Below, piece by piece: positions 35,822-44,684 of a stretch of 64,000 bases of DNA. Source of the DNA: Actinomycetes bacterium (GTDB lineage: Bacteria > Actinomycetota > Acidimicrobiia > Acidimicrobiales > RAAP-2). The notes beneath the pieces were generated by a model. The model saw nothing but the letters and a program-made list of their open reading frames with translations. It ran no database searches and was not told the origin of the DNA. The stretch lies in the NCBI GenBank assembly GCA_021823525.1, contig JAKANY010000001.1, positions 113,575-177,574 on the forward strand, given 5' to 3'. The position numbers and the translations under genes were made by a program. Position 1 is the stretch's first letter, and each line of letters begins with the position of its first letter.

Positions 35822-37009
35822 TCACTCGGGTGGCGCGGCCTCGGCCGGCTCGGGCTCGTGCAGGAGGCGCCGGGCGACGGCGGGGAACACCAGGGCCGAG
35901 AGCGTGGCGGCGAGCACCATGGCCGTCGCGTTGCGCGGGCCCAGGAGGTGGGCCTGCGTGCCGATCTCGGCGGTGGTGATCAGCACCGTGAGGGGCGCCA
36001 TGAGCAAGAGGGTGCCCGCCGTCGCCTCGCGCCGTGTGGCGCCGCGCCAGCGCAGGTAGGGGATGAGGGCCAGGCGCGGCACGGCCAGCACGACGAGCAG
36101 CAGGCCGATCGTGGGCGCGAGGGCGACCAGTCCGTGGCGCAGGCGCGTCTGGAGCCCGACGGTGAGGAAGAAGAGCGGGATGAAGAAGGCGTTGGCCACT
36201 CCGGCCAGGCGATCGACGATGCCCCGCGCGCGGCCGAACACGATGCGAAAGAGCACGCCGGCGAGCAGCGCCCCGAGGGCCGTGGGGATCTGGACCAGGC
36301 TGGTGAAGGCCACGACGACGAACACCAGGGCGAACGTTCCGCGCAGGCCGACTTCGACGGGGTCGTCGCGACGGAACCAGCGATGGAAGTGGTGGGGGGT
36401 GCGTCGGCGCACGCGGCGCAGGGCGGCCACGATCACCAGGGCGAAGGCGATCAGGGCGGCCGCGCGCGCGACCAGCAGGGCCGTTGCCACGCTGAGCGTG
36501 TGGTGGCTGGCCACGCTGAGCGCGGTGAGCACGCCGAGGTAGAGGATCTCGGCGACCGAGCCCACGACGAGCAGATCGCGTGTGGTGCGCTTGGCTCCCC
36601 GGCCCAAGGCGTGGAGCACCGGAGCGGCCACCCCGATCGAGACGGCCGCGCCGCCGAGCACCCACAGGCGCGAGGCGCCCGCGGCGTGGCCCATGACGAG
36701 GGCCGAGACGACGAGTGCCAGCGCGAAGAGCCCGGCGCCCACCAGGACCGCCGAGCGGCTGGTGCGCCAGATGTCGGCGAGGTCCAGCTCGGCCCCGACG
36801 AGGAACATCAGCAGCAAGAAGCCGAGGGCCCCCAGCGTCGCGACCGGCGTGCCCGCCTGCATCGCGCTGGCGGGCACGACGAGGCCCAGCAGCACGCCCA
36901 GCACCAGCTCGACCACGGCGCCGGGCACGTCCACGACCTCGCCGAGCAGGGGGCCCGCGAAGGCGGCCACGGCGAGAGCCGCGAGGACGAAGCCGACGCT
37001 GAGGCTCAC
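35822..37009 (-). CDS. CPA2-type cation/proton antiporter
   Basis: The 395-residue protein has about twelve membrane segments of the Na+/H+ exchanger (KefB/Nha-like) family, including LLMFLVGAELDL and the TFALVFVVVAFTSLVQIPTALGALLAG core (in part). No C-terminal TrkA-N domain is attached. It would exchange sodium or potassium for protons. A His/Arg-rich cytoplasmic loop (RRRTPHHFHRWFRR) lies between the two halves. Confidence 0.82.
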   Translation of the reverse strand: MSLSVGFVLAALAVAAFAGPLLGEVVDVPGAVVELVLGVLLGLVVPASAMQAGTPVATLGALGFLLLMFLVGAELDLADIWRTSRSAVLVGAGLFALALVVSALVMGHAAGASRLWVLGGAAVSIGVAAPVLHALGRGAKRTTRDLLVVGSVAEILYLGVLTALSVASHHTLSVATALLVARAAALIAFALVIVAALRRVRRRTPHHFHRWFRRDDPVEVGLRGTFALVFVVVAFTSLVQIPTALGALLAGVLFRIVFGRARGIVDRLAGVANAFFIPLFFLTVGLQTRLRHGLVALAPTIGLLLVVLAVPRLALIPYLRWRGATRREATAGTLLLMAPLTVLITTAEIGTQAHLLGPRNATAMVLAATLSALVFPAVARRLLHEPEPAEAAPPE

Positions 37010-37052
37010 GGGGTGGCGCGCGCCTCGCCCGCGCGGCGCGCCCGCCCGTTGG

Positions 37053-37718
37053 TCACAATCTCCCGGGGTCCGCGTCGGCGGGTGCGCTATCGCGCTCGAG
37101 CTGCGCGTCGCGGCGCCGGCGCAGCAGGTGCAGCGCCAGGGCGCCCCCGACGATCGCGACCAGCACCGCGGCGCCGAACCACGAGCTGTAGGTCTCGATG
37201 CGCGCGAGGGCCCCGCCCGCGAAGTAGCCGAGCAGCGTGTAGGCGACGCCCCAGGTGAGCCCGCCGGCCGCGTTGGCCGCGAGGAACCGCCGGTACTGCA
37301 TCTTGGAGAGCCCGGCGAGGCCCGGCATCACCGCGCGCAAGAAGGCGGTGAAGCGCCCGAGGAAGACGTAGAGCGGGCCGCGCCGGGCCAGGCCCGCCAG
37401 CGCCCGGTCGAGCGCCCGCTGGCGCGAGCGCAGGACGGGCAGGCGCAGCAGCGCCGACCCGTAGCGCCGACCGACCTCGAAGCCGACCGAGTCGCCCACG
37501 ACCGCGGACACCACCACCAGAGCGATCAGGACGCCGAGGTTGACGTGGCCCTGGCTGGCGACGACCCCGGCCACGATGACCGAGGTCTCGCCGGGCAGGA
37601 CGAAGCCGATGAAGAGGGCCGCCTCGCCAAAGACCAGCAGGGCCACCAGGCCGTAGACCCAGCCACCGGGCAGGTGCTGGATCTCGCGGAGCACGTAGCC
37701 CACGATCGAGGCGGTCAT
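37053..37718 (-). CDS. DedA-family membrane protein
   Basis: The 221-residue protein has the DedA/VTT motifs FIGFVLPGETSVIVAG, VVGDSVGFEVGRRYG and FLGRFTAFLRAVMPGLAG, the latter with the conserved Arg residues. DedA proteins affect undecaprenyl-phosphate recycling or lipid scrambling and membrane homeostasis. ATG 37718 follows a G6 tract. It precedes the CPA2 gene on the same strand with a 43-nt gap. Confidence 0.88.
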   Translation of the reverse strand: MTASIVGYVLREIQHLPGGWVYGLVALLVFGEAALFIGFVLPGETSVIVAGVVASQGHVNLGVLIALVVVSAVVGDSVGFEVGRRYGSALLRLPVLRSRQRALDRALAGLARRGPLYVFLGRFTAFLRAVMPGLAGLSKMQYRRFLAANAAGGLTWGVAYTLLGYFAGGALARIETYSSWFGAAVLVAIVGGALALHLLRRRRDAQLERDSAPADADPGRL

Positions 37719-37831
37719 CCCCCCATTCTGGTCGCTCGGGGGCGCGCGCCGACCGCGCCGGACCCGCAAGGACCGCCAGGGACGCGAAATGGCCCGCCCC
37801 GGCGGGGGACCCGACAGTAACCTCGAGGGCG

Positions 37832-38515
37832 ATGAGCGACGCGTCGCGCCAGGCCCTGGTCATCGAGGACGACCGCGACCTCGCCCAGGCCGTCGCGGAC
37901 CTGCTCGGCGACGCGGGCTTCGCCGTGACCCTGCGCCACGACGGCGAGTCCGGGTTCCTCGAGGGGCGCTCGGGCTCCTACGACGTGATCGTGCTGGATC
38001 TCATGCTGCCCAAGCGCAACGGGTTCTCGGTGTGCCTGGACCTGCGCGAGGCGGGCGTGGCCACGCCCCTGCTGATCCTGACGGCCAAGGAGGGCGACCT
38101 CGACGAGGTCGAGGGCTTCGAGGTGGGCGCCGACGACTTCCTGCGCAAGCCCTTCGAGCCCCTGATCCTGCTGGCGCGCGTCCAGGCCCTCCTGCGCCGC
38201 CGCGACCGCGAGCGCCCCCAGCCCCTGGTCGTGGGCGGCCTGGCGCTCGACCCCCTGACGCGCCGGGTCACCGTCGAGGGCCGCGACGTGACCCTCACCC
38301 CACGCGAGTTCGCCCTGCTCGAGTACCTGCTCGGCCACGCCGGCCCGGTGGCCAAGGTGGACATCCTGAGCGCGGTGTGGGGTGGCGACTTCGATGGCGA
38401 CCCCAACATCGTCGAGGTCTACATCGGGTACCTGCGCCGCAAGCTCGACGAGGACGGCGAGCCGTCCTTCATCCGCACGGTGCGCGGCGTCGGCTACCGC
38501 ATCCGCGAGGCCTAG
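37832..38515 (+). CDS. OmpR-family response regulator
   Basis: The 227-residue regulator has a receiver domain (acidic pair IEDDRD, phospho-acceptor Asp in VLDLMLP, Lys in RKPFEP) and a winged-helix DNA-binding domain ending VRGVGYRIREA. It precedes a sensor kinase gene by 2 nt and is presumably its partner. GAGGG before ATG is the SD. The stimulus is unknown. Confidence 0.93.
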   Translation: MSDASRQALVIEDDRDLAQAVADLLGDAGFAVTLRHDGESGFLEGRSGSYDVIVLDLMLPKRNGFSVCLDLREAGVATPLLILTAKEGDLDEVEGFEVGADDFLRKPFEPLILLARVQALLRRRDRERPQPLVVGGLALDPLTRRVTVEGRDVTLTPREFALLEYLLGHAGPVAKVDILSAVWGGDFDGDPNIVEVYIGYLRRKLDEDGEPSFIRTVRGVGYRIREA

Positions 38516-38517
38516 AC

Positions 38518-39915
38518 GTGCGCCCCCGGCGCGAGCTGTCCATCCGGGCGCGCCTCACCGCCTACTTCGTGCTGTCGATCGCGGCCATCCTGGCCTTCAC
38601 GGGCGTCGCCCTGGTGGCCCTGGTGCATCGCTCGCTCGTGACCAGCGCCTCGACGCGCGTCAGCGACGCCATGGCCCAGGTCGAGGCGCGCCTGGCCACC
38701 ACCACGCTGCCCGCGCGTGGGCCCCTGGTCGTGGGGATGATCGGCGACGTGGTCGTCCAGGTCACCAACCCCGCGGGGACCGCGGTGTGGGCGGCGAGCT
38801 CGGCCATCGCCGGCCAGCCGCCCCTGGCGCGCGCGGTGCCCGACAACGCCACGATCTCGGGCCTCGCCGTGGTGGCGCGCCGGGACCCGGCGACGCGCGC
38901 CACGCTCTCGGCCCTCAGCGAGGGCGTCGTCGCCTCGATCACCACCTCGCGGGGCCCGGCCCTGCTCTTCGGGTTCGTCGACGCCTCCTCGATCAGCCAC
39001 GGGGTCGCCGTGCTGCTGGCCAGCGTGCTGGTCTCGTTCCCGCTGCTGCTGCTGCTCTCGGGGACCCTCATCTGGTTCGGGCTGGGCCTGGCCCTGGCGC
39101 CCGTCGAGTCGATCCGCCGCCGGGTCGACGCGATCGCGGCGCGCGACCTGTCCGAGCGGGTGCCCGTCACCGGCGGCGACGACGAGATCGCGCGCCTGGC
39201 GCGCACGGTGAACGCCATGCTCGACCGGCTCGAGTCGGCCAGCCGCTTCCAGAGCGAGTTCATCTCCAACGCCAGCCACGAGCTGCGCAGCCCGCTGACG
39301 ACGCTGCTCGCGACCGTCGAGCGCGCTCGGGCCGCCGCGGACCCCGCCGAGTGGGCTCTCGTGACCGAGACGATCGCGCGCGAGACCCGGCGCCTGGACG
39401 GGCTCATCGACGACCTGTTCTGGCTGGCCCGCCACGACGAGGGCCAGATCGTGCCCCGCGCCCTGGAGGTCGACCTCGACGACCTGCTCTTCGAGGAGGC
39501 CCAGCGCATCCGCCTGATCACCGAGCTCGCCGTGGACACGTCGGCCGTCGCCCCGGTGCGCGTCGTGGGGGACCCGGCGATGCTCAAGCGCATGGTGCGC
39601 AACGTCGTGGACAACGCGGCGCGCTACGCGGCCACGCGCCTGACGTTTCGCGCGCGCGTCGAGGGCGCTGTGGCCGTGGTGGCCGTCGCCGACGACGGCG
39701 ACGGGATCGACGTGGCCACCAGCGCGCGGTTCTTCCAGCGCTTCGTGCGCTCGGACCCGGCGCGCGCGCGCACCTCGGGGGGCACGGGCCTGGGCCTGGC
39801 GATCGTGGCCGACATCGCGGCGCGTCACGGGGGCACCGCGCGCTTCGTCGAGGCGGGCGCGGGAAGCTGTCTGGAGCTGCGCCTGCCGCTGCCGGGCGCG
39901 CCCGGCGCTCGCTAA
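38518..39915 (+). CDS. Sensor histidine kinase with HAMP domain
   Basis: The 465-residue kinase has an N-terminal membrane helix, an extracytoplasmic sensor of about 120 residues, a second long hydrophobic segment, a HAMP domain and the H-box ASHELRSPLTTLL. N, G1 and G2 boxes follow (NVVDNAARYA, DDGDGID, GGTGLGLAIV). GTG 38518 begins 2 nt after the response regulator. The sensor region has no family I recognise. Confidence 0.92.
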   Translation: MRPRRELSIRARLTAYFVLSIAAILAFTGVALVALVHRSLVTSASTRVSDAMAQVEARLATTTLPARGPLVVGMIGDVVVQVTNPAGTAVWAASSAIAGQPPLARAVPDNATISGLAVVARRDPATRATLSALSEGVVASITTSRGPALLFGFVDASSISHGVAVLLASVLVSFPLLLLLSGTLIWFGLGLALAPVESIRRRVDAIAARDLSERVPVTGGDDEIARLARTVNAMLDRLESASRFQSEFISNASHELRSPLTTLLATVERARAAADPAEWALVTETIARETRRLDGLIDDLFWLARHDEGQIVPRALEVDLDDLLFEEAQRIRLITELAVDTSAVAPVRVVGDPAMLKRMVRNVVDNAARYAATRLTFRARVEGAVAVVAVADDGDGIDVATSARFFQRFVRSDPARARTSGGTGLGLAIVADIAARHGGTARFVEAGAGSCLELRLPLPGAPGAR

Positions 39916-39923
39916 CGTTCCCC

Positions 39924-40436
39924 GTGGTGAGCGCACCGCAGGGCAGGCTCGAGGAGTGGGACGGTCGCGACCCGCTGCTCGTGATGCTGGTGGCCGCGGC
40001 CCTCTTCGAGGTCGCCTGGATCGTCTACCTGGGCTTCTCGCTGCCGCCCCACTACCGCGCTGCGCACTGGGCAGCCGCCTGGATCGGCCTGGACGTGGCC
40101 GAGGTGACCGCCCTGCTGCTGGCCGCCTGGGCCGCCTGGCGCCGCCGGGCGATCCTGGCCCTGTTCACGAGCTCGGCGGGCACCATGCTCCTGATCGACG
40201 CGTGGTTCGACGTCACGACGGCGCGCCGCGGTGACGCCCTCCAGAGCGTCCTGCTCGCGGTGTTCGCCGAGTTGCCCGCGGCCCTGCTGCTCTACTGGGT
40301 CACGCACCGCGTGATCCGCCACATCAACCTGCGGCGGATGGAGCGCGGGGGCCTCGAGCACGTGCGCGACCTACCGCTCGGCCCGATCGACCCGCGCCGA
40401 CGGTCCGAGCCTCGTGGTCCAGGAGGAACTCCTTGA
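39924..40436 (+). CDS. Four-helix membrane protein of unknown function
   Basis: The 170-residue product has four membrane segments and a basic Arg-rich C-terminal tail (RHINLRRMERGG). GTG 39924 or 39927 are both possible starts, 8-11 nt after the kinase gene. Its last 113 nt overlap the convergent methyltransferase gene, so the tail may be shorter in reality only if a sequence error is present. It resembles hypothetical membrane proteins encoded next to two-component systems; function unknown. Confidence 0.6.
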   Translation: MVSAPQGRLEEWDGRDPLLVMLVAAALFEVAWIVYLGFSLPPHYRAAHWAAAWIGLDVAEVTALLLAAWAAWRRRAILALFTSSAGTMLLIDAWFDVTTARRGDALQSVLLAVFAELPAALLLYWVTHRVIRHINLRRMERGGLEHVRDLPLGPIDPRRRSEPRGPGGTP

Positions 40437-40860
40437 GCGCGATCCCGCCGCCGTAGCCGCCGAGGCCCCCACAGGCCACGACGCGATGGCACGGGACGAT
40501 CAGGGGCCGGGGGTTGGCCCCGGTCGCCTGACCGACCGCGCGCGCCGCGCCGGGGCGCCCGAGGCGCGCCGCGATCTCGCCGTAGGTGGCGACCTCGCCG
40601 TAGGGGATCGCTGCGATCGCCTCCCACACGGCGCGCTGGAAGGGCGTGCCGGGGACCTCCCCGAGGCGCACGGCGAAGCGCCGGCGGCGCCCGGCGAGGT
40701 AGTCGGCGACCTGGTCGCCCGCCGCGCGCAGCGCGGCTGCCGGCGCGCCGCTCGGCGGCGGGGGGTCCTCGGTGGGCAGCCAGACGCGCGTCAGCCCGCG
40801 CGCGTCACCGGCCAGGGCGAAGGCGCCGAAGGGGGAGGGGACGTGGACGACGGCGAGCAC
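40324..40860 (-). CDS. ogt: Methylated-DNA-protein cysteine methyltransferase
   Basis: The 178-residue protein contains the HTH and active-site segment of MGMT: TPFQRAVWEAIAAIPYGEVATYGEIA and the alkyl-acceptor Cys in IVPCHRVVACGGLGGYGGGI (shown as the core). It repairs O6-alkylguanine by suicidal transfer. The family normally ends soon after ALKEFLLDHE; here about 25 extra Arg/Gly-rich residues extend into the convergent membrane-protein gene. GTG 40860 follows TAGAAC by exactly 6 nt, suggesting a leaderless mRNA. Confidence 0.9.
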   Translation of the reverse strand: MLAVVHVPSPFGAFALAGDARGLTRVWLPTEDPPPPSGAPAAALRAAGDQVADYLAGRRRRFAVRLGEVPGTPFQRAVWEAIAAIPYGEVATYGEIAARLGRPGAARAVGQATGANPRPLIVPCHRVVACGGLGGYGGGIALKEFLLDHEARTVGAGRSGRAVGRARARGPRAPSAAG

Positions 40861-40890
40861 CGCCTCGTTCTAGCAAGGGACGGCGCTAGC

Positions 40891-41724
40891 GTGCCCGACG
40901 TGGCGGGGGTGCTCACGAGCGCGGCGGGGGGCGTGCGCCTGGTCAGTGATGACACCGGCGCGGGCGAGGCCGTCGTACTGCTCCACGGGTGGCCCGACAC
41001 GGCGCGCCTGTGGCGCGGGGTCGTGCCCGGACTGGTCGACGCCGGCTACCGGGTGCTGGTGCCCGACCTGCGGGGCTGCGGGCGCAGCGACCGGCCCGCG
41101 GGGGTCGAGGACTACGCGATGGGCCGCCTGGTCGACGACGTGCTCGGGGTCCTCGACGCGGCGCGGGTCGAGGCGGCCCACGTCGTGGGCCACGACTGGG
41201 GCGCGGCGCTCGCGTGGGCGGTGGCCCTGCGCCACCCCGAGCGCGTGCGCTCGCTCGGCGCGCTGGCCGTCGGTCACCCGACGGCCTTTCGCGCGGCGGG
41301 CCTCGACCAGATGCTGCGCAGCCTCTACGTGCTGGCCTTTCGCACCGAGGGGCTCGGCGAGGCCTTCGTCGCGATGGAGGACTACGCGCTGCTTCGCCGC
41401 ATGGGCCATCCCGACGCCGCCGAGGTCGCGGCGGGGCTCGCCGCGGGCCAGCTGACCCCGCACCTCAACTGGTACCGGGCGAACCTGCCCGCGGACGCCT
41501 TCGTGACGCCGCCGCCGCGGCTCGCGCCCCTCGCGGTGCGGGCCCTCGGGGTGTGGGCGAGCGGCGACCGGGGACTGGGCGAGGCGCAGATGCTCGACTC
41601 GGCGCGCTACTGCGCGCGGGGCTTTTGCTACGTGCGCCTCGAGGGCCTGGGACACTGGTTCGTGCTCGAGGCGCCCGACAAAGTGACGAAAGTCCTTAGG
41701 GACTTCCTCGCTGACGAGGGCTGA
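40891..41724 (+). CDS. Alpha/beta hydrolase, epoxide hydrolase-like
   Basis: The 277-residue enzyme has the HGWPDT oxyanion segment, DLRGCGRSDRP and the nucleophile elbow VVGHDWGAALAW with Asp, which marks epoxide hydrolases and haloalkane dehalogenases rather than Ser esterases. The catalytic His is in GLGHWFVLEAP. GTG 40891 was taken as start. The substrate is unknown. It ends 40 nt before pntAA on the same strand. Confidence 0.8.
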   Translation: MPDVAGVLTSAAGGVRLVSDDTGAGEAVVLLHGWPDTARLWRGVVPGLVDAGYRVLVPDLRGCGRSDRPAGVEDYAMGRLVDDVLGVLDAARVEAAHVVGHDWGAALAWAVALRHPERVRSLGALAVGHPTAFRAAGLDQMLRSLYVLAFRTEGLGEAFVAMEDYALLRRMGHPDAAEVAAGLAAGQLTPHLNWYRANLPADAFVTPPPRLAPLAVRALGVWASGDRGLGEAQMLDSARYCARGFCYVRLEGLGHWFVLEAPDKVTKVLRDFLADEG

Positions 41725-41752
41725 CCCGGAAGGGGGCTCCTGGCCCGAGTGG

Positions 41753-41758
41753 TAGAAC
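41753..41758 (+). promoter_or_regulatory. Putative -10 box for pntAA
   Basis: TAGAAC lies exactly 6 nt upstream of ATG 41765, in the same geometry as several other starts in this window. AAGGGGG at 41730-41736 is too far to serve as an SD for this start. A leaderless pnt mRNA is inferred. Confidence 0.45.
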
Positions 41759-41764
41759 AGAGCG

Positions 41765-42916
41765 ATGAAAATTGCGCTCTGGAGAGAGTCACGCCCCGGT
41801 GAGACTCGCGTGGGGCTGACGCCCGACGCGGTCAAGGCCCTGGTGCGCGACGGCTGGGAGGTCGTCGTCGCGCGCGGCGCCGGCGCGGGGTCCCACTTCA
41901 CCGACGCCGCCTACGAGGCGGCCGGGGCGACCCTGGCCGACGAGCCGCGCGGGGACCTCACCGTGCGGGTCAACCCGCCCACCCTCGAGGAGGTGGCCCA
42001 GCTCCCCGAGGGCTCGGCCCACCTGTCCTTCCTCTCGCCCCTGCTGAGCCAAGACGTGGTGCGCGCGCTCAACGAGCGGCGCGTGACGACGCTGTCGTTC
42101 GACCTGCTGCCGCGCATCTCGCGCGCCCAGTACATGGACGCTCTCTCCAGCCAGGCGACCGTCTCGGGCTACCGCTCGGTGCTGGCGGCCGCGACGGCCT
42201 TCGACCGCTTCTTCCCGCTGCTGACGACCGCGGCGGGCACCATCCGCCCGGCCAAGGTCCTGGTGATGGGTGTGGGCGTGGCGGGCCTCCAGGCCATCGC
42301 CACGGCCAAGCGCCTCGGGGCCAAGGTCCGCGCCTACGACGTGCGCTCGGCGGCCAAGGAGGAGGCCGAGTCCGCGGGCGCGACCTTCGTGCAGCTGGGC
42401 ATCACGGCCGACGCGGCCGGCGGCTACGCCCGCGCGCTGAGCGCCGAGGAGACCGCCGCCCAGCAGCAGGCGCTGCTCCAGGAGGTCGCCAACGCCGACA
42501 TCGTCATCACCACGGCGGCCGTCCCCGGACGGCGCGCCCCGATCCTGGTCACGACCGCCATGGTCGAGGCCATGGGCGAGGGGTCCCTGGTGGTGGACAT
42601 GGCCGCCGACGGCGGGGGCAACTGCGAGCTGACGGTCGCCGGCGAGGTCGTGACCCACGGCGGCGTGCGCGTGGTGGGCCTGGCCAACCCGCCCGCGGCC
42701 ATGGGGGCCCACGCGAGTTTCCTCTACGCCAACAACGTCCTCAAGCTGCTGGCCCTGTTCGGCGCCAAGGGCCAGTGGGCCCCCGACTGGTCCGACGAGG
42801 TCGTGCTCGGCGTGACGGTCGCCCACGACGGCTCGATCGTCCACGGCCCCACCGCCGAGGCCCTCGGCGTCGCGGCCGTCGTCCCCACCACGCCCCCCAC
42901 CAAGGAGAACGACTGA
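41765..42916 (+). CDS. pntAA: Proton-translocating transhydrogenase alpha-1 subunit
   Basis: The 383-residue soluble domain I binds NAD(H). It has the RPGETRVGLTPDAVKAL opening shared with alanine dehydrogenase, SFLSPLLS, and the Rossmann motif VLVMGVGVAGLQAIATAKRLGA (in part). With the two other subunits it transfers hydride between NADH and NADP+ using the proton gradient. The stop shares a base with the pntAB ATG (TGATG). In this three-gene arrangement the alpha chain is split, as in Rhodospirillum and many actinobacteria. Confidence 0.94.
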   Translation: MKIALWRESRPGETRVGLTPDAVKALVRDGWEVVVARGAGAGSHFTDAAYEAAGATLADEPRGDLTVRVNPPTLEEVAQLPEGSAHLSFLSPLLSQDVVRALNERRVTTLSFDLLPRISRAQYMDALSSQATVSGYRSVLAAATAFDRFFPLLTTAAGTIRPAKVLVMGVGVAGLQAIATAKRLGAKVRAYDVRSAAKEEAESAGATFVQLGITADAAGGYARALSAEETAAQQQALLQEVANADIVITTAAVPGRRAPILVTTAMVEAMGEGSLVVDMAADGGGNCELTVAGEVVTHGGVRVVGLANPPAAMGAHASFLYANNVLKLLALFGAKGQWAPDWSDEVVLGVTVAHDGSIVHGPTAEALGVAAVVPTTPPTKEND

Positions 42917-43239
42917 TGGGCAACGCCCTGCTCCAGTACGCGACGGTCTTCATGCTGGCGATCTTCGTCGGCATCGAGATCATCGCCAAGGTCCCCAGCA
43001 TCCTGCACACCCCGCTGATGAGTGGCTCGAACGCCATCCACGGCGTGATCCTGGTGGGCTCGATGATGATCCTGGGCGCGGCCACCACGAACGCCGAGGA
43101 GATCCTCGGGTTCCTCGCGGTCATCCTGGCCGCGCTGAACGTGGTGGGCGGGTTCGTCGTCACCGACCGCATGCTCGAGATGTTCAAGCCCAAGGCCAAG
43201 ACCCCCAAGGCCCCGGCGTCTGGTGAGGTGGCCAAGTGA
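42916..43239 (+). CDS. pntAB: Transhydrogenase alpha-2 membrane subunit
   Basis: The 107-residue protein has three hydrophobic segments with HTPLMSGSNAIHGVILVG, the conserved motif of the membrane part of the alpha chain. It contributes to the proton channel. The C-terminus is Lys/Pro-rich. The ATG overlaps the pntAA stop by one base, and its own stop overlaps the pntB GTG (GTGA). Confidence 0.93.
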   Translation: MGNALLQYATVFMLAIFVGIEIIAKVPSILHTPLMSGSNAIHGVILVGSMMILGAATTNAEEILGFLAVILAALNVVGGFVVTDRMLEMFKPKAKTPKAPASGEVAK

Positions 43240-44633
43240 GTCGCGAGACCCTGATCGACCTGCTCTACCTCTTCTCGGCCACCACCTTCGTCCTGGCCCT
43301 GAAGGGCCTGGGCAGCCCCAAGCGCGCGCGCCTGGGCAACATGGTGGCGGCCTTCGGCATGCTGGTGGCCATCGTGGCGACGTTCTTCCGCTACGTGGAC
43401 GGCCACGCGATGTACCACGTGCCCCTGATGATCCTGGGCATCGTGATCGGGCTGGTCGTCGCGGTACCCGTGGCTCGCTTCGTGAAGATGACGGCCATGC
43501 CCCAGCTGGTGGCCATCTTCAACGGCGTGGGCGGCGGCGCGGCGGCGCTGGTCTCGATCACCGAGTTCATGCACATCAAGGCCACCCACCCGGCGACCTA
43601 CGTCGCCCTCGAGGTGCTGCTCGGCGTGCTGATCGGGACCTTCTCCTTTGCCGGCTCGGCGGTCTCCTTCGCCAAGCTCCAAGAGCTCATGACCGGCCGT
43701 CCCGTGACGTACCCGGGCCAGCAGTTCATCAACGGCATCGTCGGCCTGGCCGCCCTGGCGACCATCGTCACGGTGCTGGTGAGCGCCTCCCAGATGATGC
43801 TCTGGGTGCTGCTCGGCCTGGCGGCGGTGCTCGGGGTCCTGTTCGTGCTGCCCATCGGCGGGGCCGACGTGCCGGTGCTGATCTCGCTGCTCAACGCCTT
43901 CACCGGTGTCGCCGTAGCGGCCTCGGGCTTCACCCTGGGGTCGAACCTGCTGATCGTGGCGGGCACCCTGGTCGGGGCCTCGGGTCTCTTGCTGACGCGC
44001 CTGATGAGCAAGGCCATGGGCCGGAGCCTCGGCAACATCCTGTTCTCGGCCTTCGGGGCGACGGTCACCGCGAGTGGCGCCACCGAGCGGGCCGACGGGC
44101 GCTCGGTGCGCTCGGGCAGCCCCGAGGACATCGCCATCATGCTGGGCTTCGCCAGCCGGGTCGTCTTCATCCCCGGCTACGGCCTGGCCGTCTCCCAGGG
44201 CCAGCACGTCCTGCGCGAGCTGGCCGACCTGCTCGAGTCCAAGGGCATCGAGGTCTTCTACGGCATCCACCCGGTCGCCGGGCGCATGCCTGGCCACATG
44301 AACGTGCTGCTGGCCGAGGCCAACGTCCCCTACGAGCAGCTCGTCGAGATGGACGAGGCCAACTCCGAGCTCCAGACGGCCGACGTCGCCCTGGTCGTGG
44401 GGGCCAACGACACCGTCAACCCGGCGGCCGTCGACGACAAGACCTCGCCCATCTACGGGATGCCCATCATCCACGCGGACCTGGCCGAGAACGTCGTCTT
44501 CCTCAAGCGCTCGATGCGCCCGGGCTTCGCGGGCATCGAGAACGAGTTGCTCTACAACCCCAAGACGACGCTGGTCTTCGGCGACGCCAAGGACACCCTG
44601 ACCAAGATGGTCGCCGCCGTCAAGGCGAGCTGA
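43236..44633 (+). CDS. pntB: Transhydrogenase beta subunit
   Basis: The 465-residue subunit has about eight membrane segments, then the NADP(H)-binding domain III with IPGYGLAVSQGQHVLRELAD (in part), HPVAGRMPGHMNVLLAEA and VGANDTVNPAA. It completes the NADPH-producing pump. GTG 43236 is coupled to pntAB. A hairpin follows before the convergent kinase gene. Confidence 0.95.
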   Translation: MSRETLIDLLYLFSATTFVLALKGLGSPKRARLGNMVAAFGMLVAIVATFFRYVDGHAMYHVPLMILGIVIGLVVAVPVARFVKMTAMPQLVAIFNGVGGGAAALVSITEFMHIKATHPATYVALEVLLGVLIGTFSFAGSAVSFAKLQELMTGRPVTYPGQQFINGIVGLAALATIVTVLVSASQMMLWVLLGLAAVLGVLFVLPIGGADVPVLISLLNAFTGVAVAASGFTLGSNLLIVAGTLVGASGLLLTRLMSKAMGRSLGNILFSAFGATVTASGATERADGRSVRSGSPEDIAIMLGFASRVVFIPGYGLAVSQGQHVLRELADLLESKGIEVFYGIHPVAGRMPGHMNVLLAEANVPYEQLVEMDEANSELQTADVALVVGANDTVNPAAVDDKTSPIYGMPIIHADLAENVVFLKRSMRPGFAGIENELLYNPKTTLVFGDAKDTLTKMVAAVKAS

Positions 44634-44651
44634 CCGACCCGTCGCGCCCCG

Positions 44652-44683
44652 GCGCCCGGCCACGAGGCCCGGCGTCCGGGCGC
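44652..44683. terminator. Hairpin in the pntB/kinase convergent gap
   Basis: GCGCCCGG (44652-44659) and CCGGGCGC (44676-44683) pair perfectly, with GGCC repeats in the 16-nt loop that could extend the structure. It fills the 51-nt gap between convergent genes and may stop transcription from both sides. Confidence 0.45.
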
Positions 44684-44684
44684 G

